A stretch of 64,000 nucleotides of DNA from Salvia splendens. Its lineage: Eukaryota > Streptophyta > Magnoliopsida > Lamiales > Lamiaceae. The notes under the pieces were generated by a model. The model ran no database searches. It was not told the origin of the DNA and saw only the letters and a list, made by a program, of their open reading frames with translations. The DNA is taken from the NCBI RefSeq assembly GCF_004379255.2, contig NC_056046.1, forward strand, positions 7,254,001 to 7,318,000. Direction: 5' to 3'. The translations under genes and the position numbers were made by a program. The stretch's first letter is position 1; every line of letters begins with the position of its first letter. Shown in pieces: positions 24,707 to 37,300 of this stretch.

Positions 24707-27163
24707 ATGGTGGCGTGTGCCAACGTCGGCGTCCTCGGCTTACTCTTCGCTTTCATGTGTCTTCTGCGGAGGAGCGACGCCATATGGCTGAGTTTGCCGG
24801 CATCTGGCACAAAGTGCGTTTCTGAAGAAATCCAGAGCAACGTCGTCGTTTTGGCCGATTATGTCGTCATTTCCGATGACCACGTCCATGCCAGCCCTAC
24901 CATTTCCGCTAAGGTTAGGGTTTTCAGGAATTCTCTTTGCTGCATGCCATGTTTATTTCGTTTTAGAAAAACATAAATTATTAGGTTTATTTTTAGATGA
25001 TAAAAGCTGAAAATTACATCTAATTTATGAGTTTGTTGATTAAGAAACAGTAATAACTGAAAATCTGAAAGATGATTATGCATTTGATTGTGTTGATACA
25101 AATAGAAGCTAGCTATATCCAACATTTCACTATTATCAGCTGTGAATGCTACTCATTGCTTGTACTATGTCATCTTTCTAAGTTTCCTATGAATCTCATT
25201 TTGAGAATCTAGCAGAGGTGATAAAGTTAAGGTCTCCATCGGAAGTAATTTGACATTAGATGTGAATCAGAGTGATAAGAGGAAATATAACAATATCTTA
25301 TGTATGTTGTTTCTTGCAGCCGGTTTTTATTAGAAGCTAATAACCGTGCTATTGTTTAGCCAAAGGTAAAGTTTGATTCTGTAGGACATATAACTTCCAG
25401 TGTAAACTTAGGAAATAAATGAAACTTAAGGAAATTAATGATATCAATGAAAAAAGCTTAGGAATTTGCTTGTTATTGACGTTAATGGACTTTTGCTAGA
25501 ATTTTTGGTCTATAAGAGATTACTGCATCCTTAGAAAAACTTGTGGTTGGTTCATCTGTTTTGATTAAATTCATTCACATGTAGGATTTGCACCAACAAC
25601 AGAAATGATTATGATACAAAGATGCCCAGACCTATAGTCTGGAATCTGGATAGATTAAAATGGTTTACTATATGCTTTAAAATGGCAAGGAGAAAGTTAA
25701 AATTTAGGGAAGTGAGTTGTTGCCTGGGTAGTCAATTAGTCATTATGATGTGTGTGTTGCGTGTATTTAAGTTTAATATTTTAATTAGATTATTGTCTAG
25801 TATCCCTAGTTCAGGAGACCTGGTACCCAGTAGTTGGCTAATAATTAATAATCATGCATCTTTATCTTAATGCATCTTCTATATAGGAGTAATGTTTTGT
25901 TGGGCATCTGGTGAAAGCATCTCACAATTTGCTTGTGTTTTGAACATTTTATTTTTTGTGTATTTTCTATTGGAATAACGAGGCATTCATTACATTTTGG
26001 ATGTGTTCTTTGAAATATATCTAGTAGTCACAATCCATAAATGGTCAGTACAATTCATCACACATCGCTATCAATTTATAGGATAGCTGCACTAGTTTCC
26101 AGCTGCCAACAAACCTCAAAACTCTAGAGGTGCTGTTTCATAGTTTTTCCTCGATTAGGTTTCATATCTTTTGGTTTTACTCTCCTTCCCGTGACATGAT
26201 ACTACATTTTCTATTGATCAATCTAGCTGATTGTCCAATACATTAATAGCATCGACTTTTGTTGCAATTCTGTCTGACTAATGTGATTCTGTTTCTATTA
26301 TAGGTGACTTCACCTTATGGCAATAACCTCCACCACAAGGAAAATGTCACACACGGCCAATTTGCATTTACAACTACTGAGGGTGGGAATTATTTGGCTT
26401 GTTTTTGGCGGGAGAGCCTTAATGCAGGTGGTGGCGATTTAAGTATCAATATTGATTGGAAGACGGGTATTGATGCCAAGGATTGGGATTCAGTTGCAAG
26501 AAAAGAAAAAATTGAGGTGAGAACATTGAGCTTTCATTGCTTGCTACTTTACTAGTACATTCTTTTGGAAACCCAAATGTTGACCTTTTGTGGTAGAAAA
26601 CATGTTTTTAACCAAAAAAAAAAATTCATGTGCATTTCTTTTTTCGCTTTTCTACTTTTGTATTTAGTCAGTCTTCAGTCATCTGTTCCTGAAATCTTAC
26701 ATTCTGGGTACATATAAGATGGCTTCTCCTAGATTTTGTAATTAATAAATGATTGTTCGACAAATTTGTGGTAGTTTGAAAGAGAAATAAGCAACCAAAC
26801 TTTTGGAACCCAGAATGAGACACAAGCCTCAAAGGTTATAGAATGATTTACCTATTTTGTTCCTCTAGTAGGGTATTGAGCTTGAGCTAAGAAAGCTTGA
26901 AGGAGCAGTTGAGGCCATCCATGAAAATCTTTTATATCTTAAAACCAGGTACACATACATCTATATGCATGATTTCTTTCTTTAGAATCATTATGATGTC
27001 TTAAAATTGTCATCACAGAGAAGCCGAGATGAGAATTGTAAGTGAAACAACAAATGCTCGCGTGGCTTGGTACAGTTTGATGTCACTGGCAGTCTGCATT
27101 CTGGTTTCAGCTGCCCAAATATGGCGTCTAAAACGATTTTTCCAAAAGAAAAAGCTGATTTAG
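24707..27163 (+). CDS. p24 family cargo receptor, delta type (TMED/emp24)
   Basis: p24 proteins cycle between ER and Golgi in COPI/COPII vesicles, acting as cargo receptors and in coat assembly. Four exons: 24707-24913, 26304-26516, 26872-26948 and 27019-27163, giving 213 aa. Residues 1-25 are a hydrophobic signal peptide ([14 protein letters not shown]). The GOLD domain follows, with the conserved cysteine pair in GTKCVSEE and [10 protein letters not shown] coiled coil spans about 140-180 ([20 protein letters not shown]). One transmembrane helix lies near 187-203. The short cytosolic tail [12 protein letters not shown] has the diphenylalanine and the C-terminal dilysine (KKXX) motif that bind coatomer. 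Tail and GOLD type point to the plant delta subfamily. The ATG at 24707 is the first in frame, since the upstream extension begins at TTG. Confidence 0.93.
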
Positions 27164-28389
27164 TGAGAGGGAAAAGAAAACACTAGATCATGGACCTTGT
27201 ATTTTATCTTTCATCTGTTCAACTCGTAGAACTTTTTGCTCTGCATAACGAAGTTTTCATCTGGAATCAAAGATGTGTTGCTTTTATTGTGTGAAATCTT
27301 GGGATATACGCATATCTTGTTTACTTCATTAACTTGGACTCCGTATTATAGCTTAATTTTGAATGATAATATGTTTATCTCGTCTAAATCTTACTAATTT
27401 GTTATTGCTTGCATGTAAACCAATTGTGCCCCTAAATCATATTCAAATACATATGGGATGAAAAAAGTGGAAATATCCAATATAGATTAAGCGTATATTT
27501 TACTTATTTACAAATCACACTTATAAAAGTATAGTAGGAGTAATAATTTTTAGTAGGAAAAAAACACACACCCAACCCAATCGATATGACCACTAGTAAT
27601 AAACTGATCAACTGAAACAAGTTTTGAACGTTTTTCTTGCTCTTTTCGTTTTGGGCTTGCACATTATTTCTTTTTGGTGGTCATGCAACCATTATATCGC
27701 CCTGAATGTCAACCAAACTAACTATACATTTAATTTTTCGCATTTATTGATCTGCAAAAATATTTTGCACAACTAAAAAATATGACTTCGAATTTCCTCC
27801 ACAAGACACGGTTGAAGAAACACCGAGGGAAACATGTCAAAAGTTGTACATTATGAACGGATGTTACGGTAAGGGAATTTTTGAAAATGAGGACACATTT
27901 GGACACAGTAGATGATTTTTTAATTGAAACATGTTATATTTTTATTTATTTATAATATTTGAAATAGTATGTAGTTTATTTCACAATTTATAGTTTACAT
28001 GAGATGACAATTAATTTTAGGATTCAGGGATACATGGTTGTGGACCAAATATTTCATAGCAATGTCATACAAAATGAATTACTCCATCAAATGTCAGCTG
28101 CTATACAACAGCAAATAAACACTAGATTGAATAATATAAATTCAATCAAAGCCTTCTATGTCTAAGAAATCACTATATGCGAGATTTCGTTGTACTTTAT
28201 TCTCAAGATAAGGTCGGTGATGGAAAACACATTTTTGAAGCCTGGTGATCTTTATTAAGGTTATTGTACCTCAAAACCAAAGTTTATTTGCTATAATTAC
28301 CAATTAAATAAATTTCCCTAAAAAAGAATGAAAAAAATACAGAAGAATATTGTTATCTGCTCCAGAGTAGAGATATATTATTGAATGAA
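27164..28389. other. Convergent 3' spacer p24/REN1
   Basis: 3' UTRs of two convergent genes and AT-rich spacer. No frame, repeat ends or RNA gene recognised. Confidence 0.5.
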
Positions 28390-31300
28390 TCACCTAGAAA
28401 ATGTCCTCGGAGGAAATTTAGAAGAAGCTTTATCTCCGGTGAAGCTTTCAGACTTTCCCTGTTCGAGATTGGGAGACTCCTCTCGTTTTTTTGCTTTATC
28501 ACCATGTTGGCTTCTGTCAGATGGTTTTCCTCTTGGGTCTTGATGGTGGTGGCGACGATCATGATCTCCAACTTGTTCATTGCGACCTTTATCCAAGCTT
28601 TGGAGCTCGGTTGCAATTTGTGAGCGTCGTTCCTTTAAGAAGTTAAGTCGGTTTGTCAGCTTTGACAGAGCATTGGTAGAATTAGAACCCTATCAAATAA
28701 ACATGAATTTCTTTTCAGTGACAAAAATGCATGCACGTAACTGCAAGTTACATGTATTTGTGTCATTTTTCATGTTAGATCAGTAATATCCTTAACGAGA
28801 CTTGGTTAATTATTGACCATTAGATCATCTAATCCTAGGGCCAAGACTTGGGCTGCATTTCTGGATTTAAATGCATTTTTATTTTGATCATCTCCCTATA
28901 TATATATAGGATTGTGATCAAGATAGAACCATTCTTAAACGTAGAACCATTCTTAAACGTAGAACAAATGCCAAACGGAGGTCGTTAGATCTTTTAATCC
29001 AATGGTGTTGATTTGCACAGCAACTTCCCATTACAACCAAAACTATTATTAATGGGTGAATGCAGAGAAGTGAAAAAATAAAGCATGCATGGACTCTTCT
29101 TCGTTTCATTCATTCTTCCATCAACATGTGAGTTATATATGTATACACCGAAGCACTCGGAAGATATCAAACATACAAAACATGAAAAAGATATTCATAA
29201 CACATTTGCTGCAGTTGTAAGAAAGCCTAAAATGGATTAATATTTTCAGCCTTTTCAATTAACCATATAGAGAATGTAGAAATTAAAATGTGAAATGGCT
29301 CATCTGGCACTACTACAGATACGAATATGAATATTGGTTGCATCTTGTACATATGTAGAGACAAATATACCACGGTTTTCAGAATTAAGGTTTGGTTATT
29401 ACTATTACTAGTTCTTTCAAAGAGAAACCCGTGTAAGTCAACTTTTAGAAATATTACTAGGCTTAGTTAGACTAAGGTTGCACTCAATTATTTGAGAGCT
29501 CAGCATTTCAAGTCCATTTTACTCTTTTGCTGATCATTTTCGATAAGAAAAGCAAATAGATAGTTTAGTTGCTACTCTTCTTGCTGATCATTTAGCTTTA
29601 TATTATTTGATATCTAAGCAAAACAATGTATATGCAACTACACCCTCCAGTATTAACACTAATCTTATATTTTTTGTGTGTAGGGTAAATTGTGAGAAAA
29701 ACCATGAATTTTGGCCGAATTATGGTCTGTCCCGCGACTTTAAAAATCAGCTGAAAAGCACGAAGTTGGGATTTGTTCACAATTAGCCCAAGATGATTTT
29801 TTTTTTGTGAAATTCCATATGATGTGGTAGCCGGGAAACATAATTGCGAACAAGTCCAAACATTATAGTTTTTCCGGCTGATTTAAAATTGTGGGTACAG
29901 AATTTGACTAAAATTCATGATTTTCAAGCAATTTACCCTTGTATCATACATGTAACATATATAACAAGAGATAATTTACCTCACCCTTGCTAGACTTTCT
30001 CGAGCTAGACCTTGTAGTGCTCGCCTCAGCGTGAGATTTGTTCGCAGTATCTGCATGCTGGTTCTGAGTAAATGGTAGGTGAAGTGAAGAAGCTAATTCT
30101 CGTTTCTTATTTTTGCCACTGCCTTGCTTGTCAGACTGTTATACACAGAAAAGGCTGCAAGTTATGTACATGCTCAACAAAACATATACACTTGACATTC
30201 CTAAAATATAAAAATAGATAACGAAAGCAGTCATTTGTCCATTTGTGATCTGGAGATGAAATATATGTGTTAAGGTAAACCAACATCAAATCCTTTCAAC
30301 TGAAACGGTCATACCTTACTTCTAGACAAATTCTCAAAAGACTGTCCACCATCTTTATTGAACCTACAAAGGAAAAAAGGCTCACATCATGACAACTCAT
30401 TAGTACATTAGGTTGATATGTAAAGGGGAAAAGATGAGGAAAGACACAAGTATGCCCTGAATGCACATGAAGATGGCAACGAAGTCATGCATAGAGTAGA
30501 GTGAATATCATTAAAATAATGGAAGGAAGAAAAATAAATCCCTTACGACTTCAGTTGGTTTGCATTCTGTTGGAGCTGATTGCTTATATCCTCCCCAATC
30601 TTGCAATTATGCTCACACATTTGTCTAAGCTGAATTTCAAGATCATCAGCCTTCTCTTTTAAATTTGTAAGGTTTGATTCTTCTTCATTGACTACATCCA
30701 GCTCTTCCTTCACCTATCATCAATTCAAAGTATGTTATTGACAAACATGATTGATACATAAATTGATATGTATATACTCTCAGATATAGAGACAATTTAA
30801 CCTTATCATCGATAAGTGATGAGAAAGTTAGAGGCAGCTGTGATATTCTGAGTGAAGCTTCAAGTGCCTTCTTCAACTCGATCTCCTTCTGCAACTTCTG
30901 TAGCAATCCTGCCACCTACATTACAAATTCCTATTAAGTCTACTTGAAAGTTAAAGTCAGTGAGTCAAATATAGGTGATGTCATGATTAGTATAGCCTTC
31001 AAACAACATTAAAAAAGAAGACGGCAAAACACAAGTTCAAAAATAATCATTTGAATATTTTTGTGTCCATTATAGACATGAAGTGCTTACCTCTTTCTCA
31101 AGAGATAAACGACGTTCCTGTAATTCATACTTCCGTGCATCCAGGCCATCTTGAAGAATAGCATTATTTGCAGCCTATTTTTGAATAAAAGTCAAGAGAT
31201 CAACAATCTAGACAAAATGAATGCTTTCACAAGACAGAAAATAACAATTGAATTTCTACCTCATTAGAAATTTTGGACTGTAGATCTGCTTGAAGAAACT

Positions 31301-34300
31301 CAAGCTTTCGTATTGCAGCGCTAGCAATAAGGCCAAGTCAATGTGATTAACATGCAGAATAAACTTTTAGACAAGGAAAATGTTGGTGGTATATATGCCT
31401 ATGAGAGATTCAGAAATTGACAAAATTATAGATGTGTGTATGAAACCAAAATAAACATTATGCAAGTAGAGTAATTGTAACTCGAACATCTAAAATGTCT
31501 CACACACCAGAATAAAAATCATAAATAGGAAAGAAGTTTAAACCCTTTTTCCACAAATATTTATCTTAAAGAAGTGAATATAATTTGGGTAAAATAAATA
31601 TTTCCCACTCAAAGGAATACCAGGATTAGTTTAAATTGTTAAGAATATGAATCGGTAACTTGATTGTTCATATTTTATGTGCAATAGGACAATTCATTTT
31701 CTACTTTGTCACTGTCAAAGTTTACAAATTCATTTTTTTGCCTGTTGTTATTGCACATCTGATCTTTCTGAGTCAATGTCTTCATCACCCCAAGAAATGT
31801 CACAGTTTAAATATCCCACCATGCTAACTTGTTTATCATGAATCTTATCACATCACAGTTTAAAGAAAATGCTTTGTTGAATATATTTCATTAAAACTGA
31901 GAGCACATTGAAGATTTAGCAGTTTATAATAAACAAACTAACAGTTTTTTAAAATATATTCTAATTAATGCACAAGTAAAGGTTGTGATGTGATCTTTTT
32001 ATGCATGTTAGTTTGCATTCTTAGTTGCTGAGGCACTTCATTCATTACAAGTTGAGGTCTAACTACCTAACTGAAAGTTGGGTATGACATCTGGAGCAGC
32101 CAAATTCCTGACGGTATTATAACTGTAAGGGAGGGTTGGTCTAGTATTACTAATTCACTACAGCTCAAAAGCATGCTGTCAAGAACGAGTGGATGGGAGA
32201 TTGCAAAGCTATCAACCAAAAACTAATCCAGGATGGCAACAAGGATCCCTAATCTGTTTGGCGGTGTACATCCCTCAACCTACATAACTAAAGAGCAATT
32301 CGAAACACCTAAAGAGAAAGGTAAAAAGCACCAATTACTGCTTGCAATCAAAATAATCATGCTCAACAGGGGACTACACGGCACAATCCTCTAAATGCAT
32401 GCTGTTATGTGATGAAGTTTAATTTGACCCCAATGATTTGCATGATGATGCAAATTAAAAAAGATCATTCTTGAATAGTCTGAAAATCTAATAGGAGCTT
32501 AAAATTTAAGGATTCCTTCAGTTTATCGATTAAAATAGTTAAATTTTAGTTCCCTTAAGGCACTGTGCAGTTCCAAATGGCCGTTGTGCCTTGAGAGAGT
32601 TATGGAATGTGGAACCTATTATCAAGTCAATGAAGATTATAATATAGCAATACTCGAATTATGACATATCTAATGACTTATAAAAAACAAAACATTTAGA
32701 TTTTACTTGATGACAAAACTTCACTCACTCGTCTTCCAAAGGAAGGTCAATCGACTCCATAGAAAGGTTCTTCTTTCCCTGGATTAAAAACTAAATGTGA
32801 GTTTCGTGAGATGTCTCCAAAAGGTAAACTAAACAAAGAGTTAAGCAGATAGGTAGCAAAAAGGTATCCCAATCCTCAAAAGTATTAAGCAGAGACTAAT
32901 GTTAACGGAATATATAACTAATAAAAATGTGTGATAAATAACGGTCAAGAGGTATTCCAGAGTGCCTAGGAACCAAATGGAATACTCACGGCAGGAGGTC
33001 TCAGACTGCGTGTACTACGCCCTTGAGGTAATTCAACTGATGCAATGGATGTTTCATCAGCGCCTAATGATTGCATATTTGCATCATCCACATCATGAAC
33101 AGAGCCGGTTCCTTCTGTGCTATCATGTCGAGGCAATGAGGTCTGACGTGGACGTTGGTTAGCTTCAAGAACATCATCCACATGAGGAGATTTAGAACCT
33201 GAGCTATCCTTTCTTGTGACCTGCATATTCAGAAAAGTTTGTCAGTAGTCTTTCTGGAATTCAAACTTAAGGGTGTATGAAATATATTGGGGCAAAACAA
33301 TCAGATAAATGTGAAAAGACTTCCATTAATTGTAATTTGTCTGATATTAGAGTTGAGTGAAATATAACAACTTGCAATATAAAGCTAGGAGGTAGCAAAA
33401 TCATTTCATAAATTGACAATTACAGTGGTAAAATTTCCATAAAACAAAAGATGCAGAGATCTCTGAGATAAAGGATGATAACAGAAACTAGAAAAATTAG
33501 ATAATGTTAGTTCAACATACAAAAAAATTTCATATAATTGACTACCAAAAATTAGATGTACAAAGCAAAAGAAAGAGCAATGAATAAGCAGAGCACAAAA
33601 GTGAATAGGCACATTACAAGGAAAGATGAACACAAAGGAAGTAATGGGTTTTTCACTAATGTTTGGGGTCCGTATGTTGCTCATGCGCAATTTGAATAAA
33701 CTTCGAATATCATGTTCGAAAATTTGGGGCAAGACCACATGATGATTTTAAGAGGTTGATTGTATAGCTATCCATATCATAGAACACAAATAAATAAAAA
33801 ATGACCTTTTCACTGTGTTTGTGTTCACCATTCTCACTACTAGCTCCCGATTCATGCTCCAAATCTTCATCCATGTCCTCCTCCTCAAAGCTCTCATCAT
33901 CATCATCATCATCATCTGTAATTTCCTCGCTTTCAGTTTCACTTTCATCTGAATCAGTGTAAGGTTCATGTGATGCAGATACATCCTGGAAATAATAAAA
34001 CAAAGTTAGCTACAAATGAACCCTAGGAAAAAAGGGAAAATAGAATGAACAGTATGTGTTTGCATATATAAAAATAATAAAAAAGAACAGTATGTATTTC
34101 AGTACTTCTCTTAGCATGACTATGTTTGTATCTACACTATGCAAATACTTGTGCTTTTAGTCTGATGTGAACCAGAGGAGGGATAGAAAAATCAATCAAA
34201 TTGGCTGACTGGATGATTACTTGTGATTAAGGGAAACTATGCCACTTCAGCAAGAAGATAAACAGAAGGGAAGAAAGTAATCCAGTCGACAAAGTGATGG

Positions 34301-37300
34301 ACCATAGCCCATAGGCTAGTTGGAAAATTGGTCTTCTTATCCCACATTAGACTTGACATTTCAAATCGAGTCACTGTGGTTAGCCAACAGGCGAACAATC
34401 TGACTATATATCATTAAGAAACTGCAGACTGATTTATCAGGTAGTTGAAGACAATTGGAGGTCAAGTGTAAACCGTCGAGTGAAAAATTATACTTAATGC
34501 AAGCTGTCCAGTGTAAACTGTCAAGTGTAAAATTATACTTAATGCAAGCTGTCCAGGAGAGCAAACAGATTGGAGGTCAATTTCTGGTTATTGATCCTAT
34601 GTGTGGAGATCTTGTAACTTGGAGTTGGAGGAATAAAAAGCAGGCAATTTTTAAGTAGTGCAGAGTTAATAGTGTCGTGCTCTTGCCTTTGAAATATGTA
34701 GAGTGAGTGTTGTTGCAAATATTGTCGAGGGAACTAAAATTTGGGATACATGATTCAGTCAAGATGTTTAATAGCAGTCAAGCTGCGATTGGTATACAAG
34801 GGAGCTGTACACCACATCAGAATAAAAGATATTGACATTGACCGACACTTCATTTGGCAAGTCAATAATGGGATCATTCAGCTCAGCTACATCCCAACCA
34901 GACAATCGATATTTGATGCTCTTGATAAGGCAATTGAAAGGATCAGTTTTGATGTGTTGCACTCCAAGCTTGGCGCGTATAACATATACAACCCAGAGTA
35001 TAGAAAAGAAACTGACCTTTGTGTACAGCTGTCAGTGGATTAGTTTGCTTATTTGGAAGATTAGATTTGATTTCTGATTTAGGAGATTAGTTGTGTAATC
35101 CTTTAAAGTTCCTATTGGAATTCTAATCAATATAAATTATGTTGCCCATTTTAGTGAACTAAGGTTCCAGCGACCGAGTATCCATATATTAGGACGTAAA
35201 CTCTTCTTTGCTTTTATATTTAGACTAGCTTCTCTTCAGTAATGAATCACCAATAATAAAAAAGATGCATGAAAATGTATTGTGACAAGCAACAGGAAGA
35301 GCCGAAGAGGTCACCATTAATGAGTTAACTCATACCAGAGGCAGCTGGAAAGGAAACCAAAGTGCTGAGAGAAAAAAGAAAAGGATAAAGAAGCATACCC
35401 CAAATATATTTTCATATTCTTCCAGTAAAGTAATAACAATGACTTGAGCATGGTTAGCTGCAGCAGCTGCTTGCATGAGTTGTAAAGAGCCATCAGCTCC
35501 TACATCAACATTATGGTCAAGTTCGCATTCACCAGCAAAAAGAGCGCGAAGAAGCAAGGGAGCCATGCAAGCTGCCACAGCCGAAATGCTCATTCGGTTT
35601 ACTGTCTTGTGTGAAGCGATTAATTGCATCATCATAAGAATTCTGATTTAGAGAGCAAAAGAAACACAATGAAGAGTAAGGTGAATTTTAAAAGTTTAAT
35701 CGAAAACTAAAGCAATTTATGATTTATCCAGAATTGTTTTCTTATCTAGACAAGCACAACTGTGCATCAAAACTCTTGTATAAGAAGACAAAGTTTATCT
35801 GCTACTTGATTTTGTTACATTTTTGGAATATAACACAAACATAACATTTTCCTTAAATTGACTGTGCTTAGATTTCCATGTGCTTATGATCATTATACCT
35901 CTTCAATGAGCTTATGATCATTATGAAACTACTTCTAACATTATTTAAGATTATAAGAGCCTTCTCTAATATCCCAAACCTCAACAAAGAATGATTAAGA
36001 TCATACCATAACAGCTGACCATAAGACAGACAATATATTGCACACACCAGAGTAGAAGTAATCTTAAACAAAACTTAAGTAACTACAAAAATACATATAG
36101 AATTGTCACAATGAGTAGAAGTAATCTTAGTTCTACAAAAATACATATAAAATACATATAGAAGTAATCTAATATATTGCACACACCAGAGTAGAAGTAA
36201 TCTTATTACAAAAGTACCTTTGTAATAAGCGGCGATTTGGCTCTGGAAATGTTTCACATATTGCTGACCGCATAGCAGCTATTCTTATGCTACGGTCAGT
36301 TCCTGTTCATCAAGTACAATGTCAAAATTGAAAACCAAAATGGAAGTGAACATCAAAGTCCCTATACATTTTGTCGCCCTTTAAACACGAGTTTATTCAT
36401 CCAATTGAGTCTAGCGCTTCACATTTGAAGATATGAAGCATAAATGGATGACAGTCAAAGAAAAATATGAAAAATATTACGCTGTGTAAAATATTATTTG
36501 GGCACAAGTTCCAGTCAGTTCCACTATCTCAAAATAGTTTGTCTATCTACAGAAAAATCTTTTAGAAAATATAGGTAACACAGATCGGATAAAAGATAAG
36601 GTTTTGAACTCATGAATTTTCAATGTAATCTTTCATTAAACCTTTTTGACGCATTTACTTTGTCATCAGCACATTTACTAGTCTATGCATCTATATGTGT
36701 TTCTTTTTTGTTCTGTTCTGGTATGCAAAGATAAAAAATGGTAGGAATAGAAAGACAAAACAAAACAGTAGACATTGGCACAGCAAACTTACGATAAGAT
36801 TCAACGAGAGCCTTACAGCAAGAAGCAGGGACCGGAGATGAAGGCAACTCCCGGATCACATACTGGTCATGATCAGCAAAGAATTCATTCAACCGAAATA
36901 TAGTGGCTTTAAAATTCTATTTCTTCAACACCATATCAAAGTACCTTTACACAGTCAGCTATGACATGTGCATCTTCATCTGGCGAAAACTCATTTTTCC
37001 CTGAATTTGGTTGAAAATGATTGATTATATTTTGATAATACCTTATGGAGAATCAGTAAAGTATGCAAACTTGAAGCTTTAGAAAATGCATTATTTGATT
37101 TCAGATTCACAGTAGAGCACTATTATCAAGACTGCCATCACTAGGAAGTTAAGAGCTCAGCAGAAATATGGGTTTGTGAACAACCACATCTCTAACTTAG
37201 CAACACTTGCAAACTTTATATACAAGAAGAAAGTATGAGTACTCCTGAATGTAGGAAAGTATCTTATGTTTGTTAGTATATTCATCACAATTGTTCCATT

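Noticed and set aside
33748..33984. Frame with a run of methionines
   Set aside because: It is the shifted reading of the aspartate-coding repeat in the REN1 exon.
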